64,000 bases of DNA from Cupriavidus laharis (GCF_914271435.1 NZ_CAJZAI010000001.1:496001-560000); one strand, 5' to 3'; numbered from the stretch's first letter, positions 30,171-39,841 are shown. The notes: generated by a model from the letters alone, not told the origin. A program made the numbers and translations.

Positions 30171-30479
30171 ATGAGTTCCCCGGCGGGCGGCTGGTTTGTC
30201 ATCTTGTTGGCACTGGTTTGTGCCAACCTGCCGTTCGTCAACCAGCGCCTGTTCGCGGTGATCCCGCTGCGCTGGAGCCGCAAGCCGCTGTGGTTGCGGC
30301 TGCTGGAACTGATCTGCTGGTATGCGGCAGCCGGCCTGGCCGGCTTTGCGGTGGAGGCGAGCCTTGGCAATGCCTTTCCGCAAGGCTGGCAGTTCTATGC
30401 CATCACCGCCTGCATGATGCTGGTGTTCGCCTTCCCCGGCTTTACCTGGCAGTACCTCGTCAAACACCGCACGGCCTGA
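30171..30479 (+). CDS. DUF2818 membrane protein
   Basis: A 102-aa protein with three predicted membrane helices (about residues 8-22, 44-65 and 76-95), matching the small DUF2818 family. That family is commonly found directly after nuoN in beta-proteobacteria, so a role in complex I assembly or stability is a fair guess, but no function is established that I know of. It follows nuoN by 19 bp. The NUDIX gene starts 45 bp after it. Confidence 0.8.
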   Translation: MSSPAGGWFVILLALVCANLPFVNQRLFAVIPLRWSRKPLWLRLLELICWYAAAGLAGFAVEASLGNAFPQGWQFYAITACMMLVFAFPGFTWQYLVKHRTA

Positions 30480-30524
30480 AGCCGGTCATGAAGCCGCCGG
30501 GCGTGCCAATCACCCGGAGTGCTC

Positions 30525-31139
30525 ATGACGGAAAAGATCCAGGACAACCTCGCCCCGCCAGCAGGCGATGAAGGGCTCAAGGAAGTCTGCGTTGCTTCGG
30601 CAACCGTCCATCGCGGCAAATTCCTCACGCTGAAGCAAGACATCGTCCGCCTGCCCGACGGCAAGCAGACCGGCCGCGAGTACGTGGTGCATCCCGGCGC
30701 GGTCATGATGATTCCGCTGTTCGACGACGGCACCGTGCTGATGGAGCGGCAATTCCGCTACCCGGTTGGCGAAGTCATGCTCGAATTCCCGGCCGGCAAG
30801 CTCGATCCACAGGAAGGCGCATTGCGCTGCGGCGAGCGCGAGCTCGAAGAAGAGACTGGCTACAGCGCGGCGCGCTGGGATTACCTGACCCGGATCCACC
30901 CGGTGATCTCCTATTCGACCGAATTCATCGACGTGTTCCTCGCACGTGACCTGACTGCAGGGCAGGCGAAGCTCGATGACGGGGAATTCCTCGAAACCTT
31001 CATCGTCCCGGCCGGCCAAGTGCTGGACTGGGTGCGCCAGGGCCGCATTACCGACGTGAAGACCATCATCGGCGCGTTCTGGCTGGAGAAGGTAATCTCG
31101 GGGGTCTGGCAACCCGGTGAGCAGCCGCTTCAGTCTTGA
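30525..31139 (+). CDS. NUDIX hydrolase, ADP-ribose pyrophosphatase type
   Basis: A 204-aa protein with a complete Nudix box: the GKLDPQEGALRCGEREL part and EEETGY give the G-x5-E-x7-RE-x2-EE-x-G pattern (about residues 90-112) that binds Mg2+. The surrounding sequence (REYVVHPGAVMMIPLFDDG, RQFRYPVGEVMLEFPAGK) is of the ADP-ribose pyrophosphatase group. It would hydrolyse ADP-ribose or related nucleoside diphosphate sugars. Start at ATG 30525 after CGGAG. It may be transcribed with nuoN-DUF2818 or alone. ADP-ribose arises from NAD turnover, which fits a site beside NADH dehydrogenase, but this is only suggestive. Confidence 0.88.
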   Translation: MTEKIQDNLAPPAGDEGLKEVCVASATVHRGKFLTLKQDIVRLPDGKQTGREYVVHPGAVMMIPLFDDGTVLMERQFRYPVGEVMLEFPAGKLDPQEGALRCGERELEEETGYSAARWDYLTRIHPVISYSTEFIDVFLARDLTAGQAKLDDGEFLETFIVPAGQVLDWVRQGRITDVKTIIGAFWLEKVISGVWQPGEQPLQS

Positions 31140-31241
31140 AGCGCTGAAGAAAAACGGCGATAGCCGGCCAAGAACTGAACGGTATGCTTTGGGCGCCACA
31201 TGAATGCGGGAAATCCCTTTGGGTAAAAATTAGCACGACCG

Positions 31242-31270
31242 TTCACAAAATTCGGATTCACGGATACTAT
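31242..31270 (+). promoter_or_regulatory. Promoter of the DUF1178 gene
   Basis: TTCACA (31242-31247), 17-nt spacer, TACTAT (31265-31270), in a locally AT-rich stretch. Transcription would start about 31277, giving a leader of less than 20 nt before the ATG at 31295. Confidence 0.6.
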
Positions 31271-31294
31271 TGACTTTGACGGGCTGGAAAGATC

Positions 31295-31753
31295 ATGAAG
31301 GTGCTCGACCTGCGCTGTGCGCAAGACCATCGTTTCGAGGGCTGGTTTTCCTCTGAGGACGATGCGCAGTCGCAAATCGCAAGTGACCTCGTCCACTGCC
31401 CGGTCTGTGGTGACCATGCCGTGAGCCGGCTGCCGAGCGCGCCGCGCCTGAATATCTCGGGTGCGACGCAGGCGCAGCGCGGCCAGGCGAAGGGAGGGCA
31501 GGCGGCGCCAGCGCCGGCCGCCCTGGAAGCCTTGCAGGCGGCCTATATGAAGGCCGTGCGGCAGGTGATGGCGCAGACCGAGGACGTGGGCGACCGCTTT
31601 GCCGAAGAGGCCAGGCGCATGCATTACGACGAGGCGCCGGAGCGCGGCATCCGCGGTTCGGCTTCCGCGGAGGAAGTGCAGGCGCTGGCGGAAGAGGGCA
31701 TCGAAACATTCCCGCTCGTGGTGCCGGATGCGTTGAAGCAGACGGCTCACTGA
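31295..31753 (+). CDS. DUF1178 family protein
   Basis: A 152-aa protein. The N-terminal 45 residues form a zinc-ribbon-like module (MKVLDLRCAQDHRFEGWF, then CPVCGDHAVSRLPSAP), typical of DUF1178. An Ala/Gln-rich linker and a helical C-terminal part follow, with the GDRFAEEARRMHYDEAPERGIRG segment shared by the family. The function is unknown; the metal site is inferred from the Cys spacing. It has its own promoter and is followed after 86 bp by the acyl-CoA dehydrogenase pair. Confidence 0.82.
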   Translation: MKVLDLRCAQDHRFEGWFSSEDDAQSQIASDLVHCPVCGDHAVSRLPSAPRLNISGATQAQRGQAKGGQAAPAPAALEALQAAYMKAVRQVMAQTEDVGDRFAEEARRMHYDEAPERGIRGSASAEEVQALAEEGIETFPLVVPDALKQTAH

Positions 31754-31839
31754 ATTGCGTCCTGTGCCCGTGGTTGTCGGCGCAAGACGCGCAGGCAGAA
31801 CTACTTGCCGGCACCGTGCCGGCATCACTGGAGACGGGC

Positions 31840-33042
31840 ATGGATCTCAATTACTCGGCGTCCGACAACGCCTTCCGCGAGGAAGTGCGTAGCTGGCTGG
31901 AAGCCAATCTGCCGGCGGATATCCGCGGCAAGGTGCTCAACCATCGCCGGCCGAACCGCGACGACCTGGTGCGCTGGCACAAGATCCTGGCGGGCAAGGG
32001 CTGGTCGGCACCGCACTGGCCGGTGCAATACGGCGGCACGGGCTGGAACGCCACGCAGCGCCACATCTGGGACGAGGAAAACGCCCGCGTCGGCGCCCCT
32101 GGCGTGTTGCCCTTCGGCGTTGCCATGGTCGCGCCCGTGATCATGAAGTACGGCAACGAGCAGCAGAAGTCATACTACCTGCCGCGCATCCTGGACTGCA
32201 CCGACTGGTGGTGCCAGGGCTACTCCGAGCCGGGCTCGGGCTCCGACCTGGCCTCGCTCAAGACCCGTGCCGAGCTGACGCCGGACGGCAAGTACTACAT
32301 CGTCAATGGCCAGAAGACCTGGACCACGCTCGGCCAGCACGCCGACATGATCTTCTGCCTGGTCCGCACCGACCCCGAAGCCAAGAAGCAGGAAGGCATC
32401 TCGTTCCTGCTGATCGACATGAAGACGCCGGGCATCACCGTGCGTCCGATCATCATGCTCGACGAAGAGCATGAGGTGAACGAAGTGTTCTTCGACAACG
32501 TCAAGGTGCCGGTGGAAAACCGCGTTGGCGAGGAGAACAAGGGCTGGACCTACGCCAAGTACCTGCTCGGCCATGAGCGCACCGGCATCGCCCGCGTGGG
32601 CGCGTCCAAGCGCGAACTGGGCTTCCTGAAGCGTGTCGCGCGCCAGCAGCAGAAGAATGGCAAGCCGCTGCTGGAGGATCCGGTGTTCGGCGCCAAGGTT
32701 GCCGCGCTGGAAATCGAACTGATGGCGCTGGAGATCACCGTGCTGCGCGTGGTGTCGAGCGAAGCGGCAGGCAAGGGGCCCGGCCCGGAAGCCTCGATGC
32801 TGAAGATCAAGGGTACCGAGATCCAGCAGTTGCTGACCGAGCTGATGGTCGAAGCCGTCGGCCCGTACGCGCAGCCGTTCGATCCGGCTTACCTGGAGTG
32901 CGAGCACGAGCATGCGGTGACCGGCTACGACGACGCCGCCCCGCTAGCCGCCTACTACTTCAACTATCGCAAGACCTCCATCTACGGCGGGTCCAACGAA
33001 ATCCAGCGCAACATCATCAGCCAGATGATCCTGGGGCTGTGA
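31840..33042 (+). CDS. Acyl-CoA dehydrogenase, large-subunit-like (pimeloyl-CoA type)
   Basis: A 400-aa flavoprotein of the acyl-CoA dehydrogenase family. N-terminal helical domain, the middle beta domain with WCQGYSEPGSGSDLASLKT (FAD/substrate loop), and a C-terminal helical domain ending YGGSNEIQRNII. It is paired with a divergent second dehydrogenase gene 13 bp downstream, an arrangement seen for heteromeric enzymes such as the PimC/PimD pimeloyl-CoA dehydrogenase and steroid-degrading dehydrogenases. The substrate cannot be set from sequence. Start at 31840 after GGAG (31830-31833); the open frame back to 31774 is not family-like. Confidence 0.85.
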   Translation: MDLNYSASDNAFREEVRSWLEANLPADIRGKVLNHRRPNRDDLVRWHKILAGKGWSAPHWPVQYGGTGWNATQRHIWDEENARVGAPGVLPFGVAMVAPVIMKYGNEQQKSYYLPRILDCTDWWCQGYSEPGSGSDLASLKTRAELTPDGKYYIVNGQKTWTTLGQHADMIFCLVRTDPEAKKQEGISFLLIDMKTPGITVRPIIMLDEEHEVNEVFFDNVKVPVENRVGEENKGWTYAKYLLGHERTGIARVGASKRELGFLKRVARQQQKNGKPLLEDPVFGAKVAALEIELMALEITVLRVVSSEAAGKGPGPEASMLKIKGTEIQQLLTELMVEAVGPYAQPFDPAYLECEHEHAVTGYDDAAPLAAYYFNYRKTSIYGGSNEIQRNIISQMILGL

Positions 33043-33055
33043 GGAGACACGGAAC

Positions 33056-34174
33056 ATGAACTTCAATCTCAGCGACGAACAGAAGCAGCTGGCTGATGCC
33101 GTACGCCGTTTCATCGACAAGGACTACGACTTCGAGTCGCGCAAGAAGCGCTACGAAAGCGAGGCCGGCTACGGTGAATCCGCCTGGGGCTCGCTGGTCG
33201 AGCTTGGCCTGACCGCGCTGCCGGTGCCGGAAGCGCAGGGCGGCTTCGCGGGCAAGGCGCTGGACATGATGGTGGTGCAGCAGGAACTCGGCCGCGGCCT
33301 GATCGTCGAGCCGTACCTGGCGACCGTCGTGGGCGCCTATGCCCTGGGCCTGGCCGGTGGCCAGGAGGCGCTGCTGGAGCAGGTGGCTGGCGGCGAACTC
33401 AAGCTTGCCGTGGCCTTCAACGAGCCGCAGGCACGCTACGAGCTGAACAACGTGCGCGTGACGGCCCGCGACGGCAAGCTCAACGGCCGCAAGACCGTGG
33501 TGCTGCACGGCGGCCAGGCCGACAAGCTGATCGTGTCGGCACGCACCAGCGGCGCGGACACAGACCAGGACGGTATCTCGCTGTTCCTGGTCGATGCCAG
33601 GGGCGCCGGCGTCAGCATCAAGGACTACCGCACCATAGACAACCTGCGCGCGGCTGATATCACGTTCCAGGATGCGCCCGCCCAATTGCTGGGCGAGGCC
33701 GGCAAGACCTTCGCGCAGATCGAGCAGGTGGCCGACTACGCCGCGGTACTGCTATGCGCCGAGGCCGTTGGCGTGATGGACACGCTCAACGCCGCAACGC
33801 TCGAATACGCCAAGACCCGCCAGCAGTTCGGCGTGGTGATCGCACGCTTCCAGGCGCTGCAGCACCGCATGGTCGAGATGTTCATCCAGGCCGAGCAGTC
33901 GCGCTCGATCACGCTGCTGGCCGCGGCCCGCTTTGAAGAGGTGACGCCGGAAGAGCGCCGCCGCTACGTCTCCGCTGCCAAGGCCCGCGTTGGCCAGGCC
34001 GCGCGCTACGTAGGTCAGGAGGCGGTGCAGATCCACGGCGGCATGGGCGTGACTAACGAACTGCCGGCCGCGCACATGTTCAAGCGCCTGACGCTCATCA
34101 ACACCACGTTCGGTGACGTCGACCACCATCTTGGCCGGTTCGCCGGCCTGGCAAGCTTCCAGGAAGCTGCCTGA
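33056..34174 (+). CDS. Acyl-CoA dehydrogenase, small-subunit-like (pimeloyl-CoA type)
   Basis: A 372-aa partner of the gene just upstream, of the same family but more diverged. The middle domain is shortened and lacks the usual YxEPGSGSD loop; the C-terminal domain keeps YAKTRQQFGVVIARFQALQHR and the QIHGGMGVTNELPAAH region. It is similar to small subunits of heteromeric acyl-CoA dehydrogenases (PimD type). The two products probably form one alpha2beta2 enzyme. SD GAGGAG lies before the ATG. A terminator at 34193 ends this two-gene unit. Confidence 0.83.
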   Translation: MNFNLSDEQKQLADAVRRFIDKDYDFESRKKRYESEAGYGESAWGSLVELGLTALPVPEAQGGFAGKALDMMVVQQELGRGLIVEPYLATVVGAYALGLAGGQEALLEQVAGGELKLAVAFNEPQARYELNNVRVTARDGKLNGRKTVVLHGGQADKLIVSARTSGADTDQDGISLFLVDARGAGVSIKDYRTIDNLRAADITFQDAPAQLLGEAGKTFAQIEQVADYAAVLLCAEAVGVMDTLNAATLEYAKTRQQFGVVIARFQALQHRMVEMFIQAEQSRSITLLAAARFEEVTPEERRRYVSAAKARVGQAARYVGQEAVQIHGGMGVTNELPAAHMFKRLTLINTTFGDVDHHLGRFAGLASFQEAA

Positions 34175-34192
34175 TCCAGCGATGCCAATCGA

Positions 34193-34223
34193 AACCGCGC
34201 CGTAGTCCCAGGCGCGGTTTTTT
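34193..34223 (+). terminator. Terminator after the acyl-CoA dehydrogenase pair
   Basis: A 9-bp stem AACCGCGCC (34193-34201) with GGCGCGGTT (34211-34219), 9-nt loop, then a T-tract (TTTTC). Lies 18 bp after the stop. Confidence 0.85.
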
Positions 34224-34332
34224 CTTTGTGCGATGTTAGGGGCGGGTTCGGCAAATACGGACGCGCGCCGCCACCCGCCATGCGATCATCGCGATGACAA
34301 GTCAACAGCCAGCGACTACGGAGACACAACCG

Positions 34333-34776
34333 ATGCTGTATTTCGAGGACTTTGAAGTCGGCAGCCGCCGCGAACTTGGCTCCTACCTCGTCACCGAGGA
34401 AGAGATCCTCAGCTTTGCCCGCCAGTACGACCCGCAGCCCTTCCATATCGACAAGGACGCCGCCGCCAAGAGCATCTATGGCGGGCTGATTTCCAGCGGC
34501 TGGATGACATGCTCGATCATGATGCGCCTGCTGGTGCTGAGCACCACCGGGAAGGCCGCCAGCATGGGCTCGCCGGGCGTCGACGAGATCCGCTGGCTGA
34601 AGCCGGTCTATGCCGGCGACACGCTGACTGTCGTGCTCAATGTGCTGGATACCCGGCCGTCGCAATCGAAGCCGGACCGCGGCGTGGTGCATACCCAGTG
34701 GGAAGCCACCAACCAGCGCGGCGAACTGGTCTGCACGGTCAAGGGCATGGGCATGTACGGCCGCCGCCCCGCCTGA
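34333..34776 (+). CDS. MaoC-like (R)-hydratase
   Basis: A 147-aa hot-dog-fold protein of the MaoC dehydratase family. The hydratase motif with catalytic Asp and His is seen in [13 protein letters not shown], followed by [17 protein letters not shown]. It would hydrate an enoyl-CoA to the (R)-3-hydroxyacyl-CoA. ATG 34333 is preferred because GGAGA (34320-34324) is 8 nt upstream; ATG 34294 would add 13 residues. It lies 39 bp ahead of a second MaoC gene, and both probably act with the acyl-CoA dehydrogenases upstream in one degradation pathway. Confidence 0.85.
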   Translation: MLYFEDFEVGSRRELGSYLVTEEEILSFARQYDPQPFHIDKDAAAKSIYGGLISSGWMTCSIMMRLLVLSTTGKAASMGSPGVDEIRWLKPVYAGDTLTVVLNVLDTRPSQSKPDRGVVHTQWEATNQRGELVCTVKGMGMYGRRPA

Positions 34777-34815
34777 AACCGCACCTACTACTTAAACACC
34801 GAGGAGATAGCCGAC

Positions 34816-35292
34816 ATGCGTACCATCGCATCGCTCGAAGAACTGGAAAGCCTGCAAGGGCAGGAGGTCGCCGTCAGCGACTGGATGGAGATCACCCAGG
34901 AGCAGGTGAACCTGTTTGCCGAGGCGACCGGCGATCACCAGTGGATCCACGTCGACGTGGAACGCGCCAAAAAGGAATCGCCCTATGGCGGCCCGATCGC
35001 GCACGGCTTCCTGACGCTGTCGCTGGTGCCCAAGTTCATGCACAACGCGCTGCACATGCCGTCGAAGATCGGCGTGAACTACGGCCTGAACCGCGTGCGC
35101 TTCACCGCGCCGGTGCCGGTGGGCAGCAAGCTGCGCGCCCGCATCAAGCTGCAGAAGGTCGAGCGCCTCGATCCGCTGCCGAAATCTCCCGAACTGATCG
35201 GTGCGCAGTCGACCTGGGAAGTGACGATCGAGCGCGAGGGCAGCGACCGCCCGGTGTGCGTGGCGGAGTCCATCAGCCGCCGCTACGGCTGA
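34816..35292 (+). CDS. MaoC-like hydratase, NodN type
   Basis: A 158-aa MaoC/NodN-family protein. The motif TGDHQWIHVDVERAKKESPYGG carries the catalytic Asp and His, and IAHGFLTLSL follows. The first 30 residues form a typical NodN-like N-terminal strand-helix. It differs from the protein encoded just upstream, so the two may act on different chain types or pair with each other. AGGAG precedes the ATG. A strong terminator lies 33 bp after the stop. Confidence 0.85.
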   Translation: MRTIASLEELESLQGQEVAVSDWMEITQEQVNLFAEATGDHQWIHVDVERAKKESPYGGPIAHGFLTLSLVPKFMHNALHMPSKIGVNYGLNRVRFTAPVPVGSKLRARIKLQKVERLDPLPKSPELIGAQSTWEVTIEREGSDRPVCVAESISRRYG

Positions 35293-35324
35293 AGTACTGT
35301 TGTTTTGTTGATACAGGAAGAAAA

Positions 35325-35349
35325 GGGCTGCCGAAAGGCAGCCTTTTTC
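35325..35349 (+). terminator. Terminator after the MaoC genes
   Basis: Stem GGCTGCC (35326-35332) with GGCAGCC (35337-35343) and a GAAA tetraloop, followed by TTTTT. Strong intrinsic terminator. Confidence 0.9.
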
Positions 35350-35861
35350 AATTTTTGATGGTAATGAGGACACTGCAACACATTTTCAGTGCTTGCAACG
35401 GCGCTTATTACAATTGTCCGTTTTTCTGAACAGTGTGTTCTGTGTCGTTGGGTTTACCCGTAATGCTGCATTGCGGTACAGTCGCGCCCACGATGTTTTA
35501 CGTGTTGCACATTCCGGCCGGAAACCGCGCTTGCTCACAAGGCAGGCCTGCCGGGAAGTGCAAAAACTTCGTGGTTCAACGCTACCCGGCCGCAGTCTTG
35601 AGCCGGGACCGTTCGCGGTTTCGGCCATCAGGTGCCGCAGTGCCACCGCCTAAGGCGGGCCGCTCGCGCAGTCGTCAGTTGTCCTTCCGTGTTCATGGCG
35701 TTGTCAGGCCGCATGGTCACCCGGCGTTAGATCCGCCAGACCGCAACGCCAGCTAAGGACACGTCCTTCCGGTTTTCCCTCAGCCCAACGCCTCTTGCTT
35801 CCGGCATCAGGCGGTGAAGCCGCGCTTTGCCCAAGCGCAGCCTAACCAAACCAGTCGTGAC
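35350..35861 (+). promoter_or_regulatory. cyo operon upstream region with promoter and GAACA-N3-TGTTC site
   Basis: A 512-bp non-coding stretch. Its first part is AT-rich by local standards. A 13-bp palindrome GAACA-gtg-TGTTC lies at 35428-35440, an operator candidate. A promoter candidate follows: TTTACC (35453-35458), 18-nt spacer, TACAGT (35477-35482). If used, it leaves a 5' leader of about 370 nt before cyoA; this also contains the 12-bp palindrome GGCAGGCCTGCC (35540-35551). Short frames here (for example 35433-35756) lack ribosome sites and look non-coding. Confidence 0.5.
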
Positions 35862-36833
35862 ATGAAGAAACCCATACTGCCGCGGTGGACGCGGTCCCTG
35901 CCAAGCCTCGGCCTGCTCTTGCTGCTCGCCGGCTGCAACATGACGCTGCTCGACCCGAAAGGGCAGGTAGGCGTCGACATCAAAGGCATCATCCTGATCG
36001 CCACCTGGCTCATGCTGCTGGTGGTGGTGCCGGTGATCTTCCTGACGCTGGTGTTTGCCTGGAAGTACCGCGCGAGCAATACCTCGGCGCGCTATGAGCC
36101 CGACTGGTCGCACTCGACCGCGATCGAAGTCGTGGTGTGGCTGATTCCCTGCCTGATCATCATCGCGCTGGGCATCATCACGTGGAAGTCTTCGCACGAC
36201 CTGGATCCGTACAAGCCGCTGGAATCCAAGCAGAAGCCGATCACCGTCGAGGCGGTCGCGATGAACTGGAAGTGGCTGTTCATCTATCCGGAACTGAAGA
36301 TCGCGACGGTCAACCAGATCGCGTTCCCGGTGGGCACGCCGGTGAACTTCAAGATTACGTCCGATTCGATCATGAACTCCTTCTTCATCCCGCAACTGGG
36401 CAGCCAGGTTTACGCCATGGCCGGGATGGAGACCAAGCTGCACCTGATTGCCAACGAGGCCGGTACGTATGACGGCATGTCCGCCAACTACAGCGGTGGC
36501 GGTTTCTCAGGCATGAAGTTCAAGGCGACGGCCATGTCGAACTTCGAGTTCGACCAGTGGGTCGCCAAGGTGCGCGCGTCCGAACGTCAGCTCGCCAGCG
36601 CGGACTACAAGGTCCTGGCCAAGCCGAGCGAAGCGGAACCGGTGGCCTACTACGGCAAGGTCGAAGACGGCCTGTTCACCGGCATCCTGCACCAATACAT
36701 GGGCAACGACGGCCACGCCATGGCCCGCGAAGGCTTTGATGGCGGCCCGGTCTGCACGTCGCGTAACACGCTCGGCGAAGAGCGGGTGTCCATGGCCACG
36801 CCGGCCAAGCCGGCGCTGGGCGCGCAATCCTAG
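35862..36833 (+). CDS. cyoA: Cytochrome o ubiquinol oxidase subunit II
   Basis: A 323-aa lipoprotein subunit of a cytochrome bo-type quinol oxidase. The signal peptide ends in the lipobox LLAGC (Cys about residue 26), then two membrane helices and a periplasmic cupredoxin domain. The CuA ligands of cytochrome c oxidases are not present as the usual CxxxC pattern, consistent with quinol as electron donor. The segment [21 protein letters not shown] is characteristic. The start at 35862 gives the signal peptide MKKPILPRW; the frame is open to 35814. First gene of cyoABCD; cyoB starts 8 bp later. Confidence 0.95.
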   Translation: MKKPILPRWTRSLPSLGLLLLLAGCNMTLLDPKGQVGVDIKGIILIATWLMLLVVVPVIFLTLVFAWKYRASNTSARYEPDWSHSTAIEVVVWLIPCLIIIALGIITWKSSHDLDPYKPLESKQKPITVEAVAMNWKWLFIYPELKIATVNQIAFPVGTPVNFKITSDSIMNSFFIPQLGSQVYAMAGMETKLHLIANEAGTYDGMSANYSGGGFSGMKFKATAMSNFEFDQWVAKVRASERQLASADYKVLAKPSEAEPVAYYGKVEDGLFTGILHQYMGNDGHAMAREGFDGGPVCTSRNTLGEERVSMATPAKPALGAQS

Positions 36834-36841
36834 GAGCAATG

Positions 36842-38815
36842 ATGTTTGGCAAATTGAGTTTGTCGGCGATTCCGTTTCATGAGCCGATCATCATGGTCAC
36901 ACTGACCTGCGTCGCCCTTGGCGGGCTGGCGCTGTTCGGTGCGATCACCTACTTCAAGAAGTGGAACTACCTCTGGAACGAGTGGTTCACCTCCGTCGAT
37001 CACAAGAAGATCGGCGTGATGTATTGCCTGGTTGCGCTGGTCATGCTGTTGCGCGGCTTTGCCGACGCGGTCATGATGCGCACCCAGCTGGCGCTTGCCA
37101 CGAACGGTGCCCACGGCATTCTGCCGCCGGAACACTACGATCAGATCTTCACCGCCCATGGCGTGATCATGATCTTCTTCGTGGCCATGCCGCTGATGAC
37201 GGGCCTGATGAACCTCGTGGTGCCGCTGCAGATCGGCGCGCGCGACGTGGCCTTCCCGTTCCTGAACACGCTGTCGTTCTGGCTGTTCGTGGCCGGCGCC
37301 ATGCTGGTGAACGTCTCGCTGGGCGTCGGCGAATTCGCCCGCACCGGCTGGCTGGCCTACCCGCCGCTGTCCGGCCTGGACTACAGCCCGGGCGTGGGGG
37401 TGGACTACTACCTCTGGTCCTTGCAGATATCGGGGTTGGGTACGCTGCTGACCGGCGTGAACTTCCTGGTGACCATCCTGAAGATGCGCGCCCCGGGCAT
37501 GACCCTGATGCGCATGCCGGTGTTCACGTGGACCGCCCTGTGCACCAACGTGCTGATCGTGGCCGCTTTCCCGGTGCTGACCGTGTCGCTGGCGCTGCTG
37601 GGCCTGGACCGCTACTTCGGCATGCACTTCTTCACGAACGATGGTGGCGGCAACGCCATGATGTACGTGAACCTGATCTGGATCTGGGGCCACCCTGAGG
37701 TCTACATCCTGGTGCTGCCGGCGTTCGGCATCTTCTCTGAAGTCATCGCTACGTTCTCGGGCAAGAAGCTGTTCGGCTACAAGGGCATGGTGTATGCGAC
37801 CGCGGCCATCATGGTGCTGTCGTTCATCGTGTGGCTGCACCACTTCTTCACGATGGGCTCCGGCGCCAACGTCAATGCGTTCTTCGGCATCACGACCATG
37901 ATCATCTCCATCCCGACCGGGGTGAAGATCTTCAACTGGCTGTTCACCATGTACCGCGGCCGCGTGCAGATGACCACGCCGGTGCTGTGGACGCTGGGCT
38001 TCATGATCACCTTCGTGATCGGCGGCATGACCGGCGTGCTGATGGCCGTGCCGGCAGCCGACTTCGTGCTGCACAACAGCCTGTTCCTGATCGCCCACTT
38101 CCACAACGTGATCATCGGCGGCGTGCTGTTCGGCTACCTGGCCGGCATCACCTACTGGTGGCCGAAGGCGTTCGGCTTCAAGCTGAACGAGCGCCTGGGC
38201 AAGTACGCGTTCTGGTGCTGGCTGGTGGGCTTCTACTTCGCCTTCATGCCGCTGTACGTGCTGGGCCTGATGGGCATGACCCGCCGCCTGAACCACACCG
38301 ACAACCCGGCCTGGACGCCGTGGCTGCACCTGGCCGTGGTTGGCGTGGTGTTTGTCGCGCTGGGCGTCTTCTTCCAGGTGCTGCAGATCGCTGTGTCGAT
38401 CCGCGACCGCAAGAAGCTGGCCGACGTGACGGGCGACCCGTGGGGTGGCCGCACGCTGGAATGGGCCACGTCGTCGCCGCCGCCGTTCTACAACTTCGCG
38501 CACACCCCGGTCGTGCGTGACCTGGACGCGTTCGCCGACATGAAGGCCCGTGGCGAGAAGCTGCCGACCAGCGGCTACGAGCAGATCCACATGCCGAAGA
38601 ACACCGGCGCCGGCTTCTACATGGGCGCGTTCAGCCTGGTGCTCGGCTTTGCCCTGACCTGGCACATCTGGTGGCTTGCCGCCGTGGGCCTGGTCGGCAT
38701 GGTGGTGGCGTTCATCCGCCGCGCCAACGACGACCACATCGACTACTACGTGCCGGCCGCCGAGGTCGAGCAGATTGAAACGCGCCAACTGCAGCGCATT
38801 GCATCGCAGGCCTGA
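36842..38815 (+). CDS. cyoB: Cytochrome o ubiquinol oxidase subunit I
   Basis: The 657-aa catalytic subunit of the haem-copper oxidase, with the low-spin haem b, haem o3 and CuB. It aligns closely with E. coli CyoB from its first residues ([15 protein letters not shown]). Key ligands are visible: [10 protein letters not shown] (haem b His), [12 protein letters not shown] (CuB His and cross-linked Tyr), LHHFFTMG (two CuB His) and [11 protein letters not shown] (haem ligands). The ATG at 36842 is chosen over 36839 for spacing to AGGAG, which overlaps the cyoA stop. Its TGA overlaps the cyoC ATG. Confidence 0.98.
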   Translation: MFGKLSLSAIPFHEPIIMVTLTCVALGGLALFGAITYFKKWNYLWNEWFTSVDHKKIGVMYCLVALVMLLRGFADAVMMRTQLALATNGAHGILPPEHYDQIFTAHGVIMIFFVAMPLMTGLMNLVVPLQIGARDVAFPFLNTLSFWLFVAGAMLVNVSLGVGEFARTGWLAYPPLSGLDYSPGVGVDYYLWSLQISGLGTLLTGVNFLVTILKMRAPGMTLMRMPVFTWTALCTNVLIVAAFPVLTVSLALLGLDRYFGMHFFTNDGGGNAMMYVNLIWIWGHPEVYILVLPAFGIFSEVIATFSGKKLFGYKGMVYATAAIMVLSFIVWLHHFFTMGSGANVNAFFGITTMIISIPTGVKIFNWLFTMYRGRVQMTTPVLWTLGFMITFVIGGMTGVLMAVPAADFVLHNSLFLIAHFHNVIIGGVLFGYLAGITYWWPKAFGFKLNERLGKYAFWCWLVGFYFAFMPLYVLGLMGMTRRLNHTDNPAWTPWLHLAVVGVVFVALGVFFQVLQIAVSIRDRKKLADVTGDPWGGRTLEWATSSPPPFYNFAHTPVVRDLDAFADMKARGEKLPTSGYEQIHMPKNTGAGFYMGAFSLVLGFALTWHIWWLAAVGLVGMVVAFIRRANDDHIDYYVPAAEVEQIETRQLQRIASQA

Positions 38816-39471
38816 TGACCATGTCGACAGAAGTCCTTGATCGCTTCGGGGCGGCGCAAGCCCCCGCGCACGCGCACTCGCATGACGAGGCGCACGACCA
38901 CGCGCATCACCACGACACCAGCGAGAACACCGTCTTCGGTTTCTGGCTGTACCTGATGAGCGACTGCATCGTGTTCGCGTGCCTGTTCGCCGCCTTCGCC
39001 GTCCTGCGCGGCGAAGTGGCGGGCGGCCCGTCGGGCAAAGAGCTGTTCGAGCTCAATTACGTGCTGGGCGAGACCTTCATCCTGCTGTTCTCGTCGATCA
39101 CGTACGGCTTTGCGATGATCTCGCTGCAGAACCGCTCGAAGGGGCGGGTGCTGGTCTGGCTGGCTATCACCTTCCTGCTGGGCGCCGCGTTCATGTACAT
39201 GGAAATCAACGAGTTCCATCACCTGATCGCCGAAGGCGCCGGCCCGAACCGCAGCGCGTTCCTGTCGTCGTTCTTCACGCTGGTGGGCACCCACGGCCTG
39301 CACGTCGCAAGCGGCATGGTGTGGATGCTGGTCCTGATGTGGCAAGTCAGCAAGAAGGGCCTGACCCCGGTGATGTCCAAGCGCCTGAACTGCCTCAGCC
39401 TGTTCTGGCACTTCCTGGACATCGTCTGGATCGGCGTCTTTACCGTGGTCTACCTGATGGGGGCAATGTAA
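38815..39471 (+). CDS. cyoC: Cytochrome o ubiquinol oxidase subunit III
   Basis: A 218-aa five-helix membrane subunit. The N-terminal 38 residues are hydrophilic and strikingly rich in His, Asp and Glu (about residues 19-34, ending HAHHHD), unlike E. coli CyoC; such tails may bind metal. The transmembrane part carries the usual [22 protein letters not shown] and GTHGLHV segments. The ATG at 38815 overlaps the cyoB TGA by one base; a second ATG at 38821 is possible. The stop is directly followed by the cyoD start. Confidence 0.95.
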   Translation: MTMSTEVLDRFGAAQAPAHAHSHDEAHDHAHHHDTSENTVFGFWLYLMSDCIVFACLFAAFAVLRGEVAGGPSGKELFELNYVLGETFILLFSSITYGFAMISLQNRSKGRVLVWLAITFLLGAAFMYMEINEFHHLIAEGAGPNRSAFLSSFFTLVGTHGLHVASGMVWMLVLMWQVSKKGLTPVMSKRLNCLSLFWHFLDIVWIGVFTVVYLMGAM

Positions 39472-39822
39472 ATGGCACAGCAACACGCAGCGTCCGCACA
39501 CGCGGAGTCGCACGGCCACAGCAGCTTCAAGTCCTATGCGATCGGCTTCGTGCTGGCGGTGATCCTGACCGTCATCCCGTTCAAGATCGTGATGGACGGC
39601 ACCATGGACCGCGGCACGATGCTGCTGATCGTCCTCGGCATGGCCGCGGTGCAGGTCGTCGTCCACCTGAAGTACTTCCTGCATATGGACGGTTCGAAGG
39701 AACAGCGCTGGAACGTGATGTCGTTCCTGTTCACGCTGCTGATCCTGTTCATCGTGCTGGCCGGCTCGCTCTGGATCATGCACAACATGAACGCGAACAT
39801 GATGCCGTGGATGGTGAAGTAA
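39472..39822 (+). CDS. cyoD: Cytochrome o ubiquinol oxidase subunit IV
   Basis: A 116-aa small membrane subunit with three helices, needed for assembly of the CuB site in E. coli. The motif VQVVVHLKYFLHMDGS is typical. The N terminus is again His-rich (MAQQHAASAHAESHGHSS). It starts at the base after the cyoC stop. No cyoE (haem O synthase) follows; that gene must lie elsewhere. A terminator closes the operon. Confidence 0.95.
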   Translation: MAQQHAASAHAESHGHSSFKSYAIGFVLAVILTVIPFKIVMDGTMDRGTMLLIVLGMAAVQVVVHLKYFLHMDGSKEQRWNVMSFLFTLLILFIVLAGSLWIMHNMNANMMPWMVK

Positions 39823-39841
39823 TCGTCTTTCGGCATTGAGT

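Noticed and set aside
25136-30370. Minus-strand open frame of 1744 codons across nuoL-nuoN
   Set aside because: Same cause as above: the complement of membrane-protein codons rich in C/G third bases. No domain, signal or ribosome site.
35433-35756. 107-codon frame upstream of cyoA
   Set aside because: No ribosome-binding site, Arg/Pro-rich product, and it overlaps the promoter and operator candidates.
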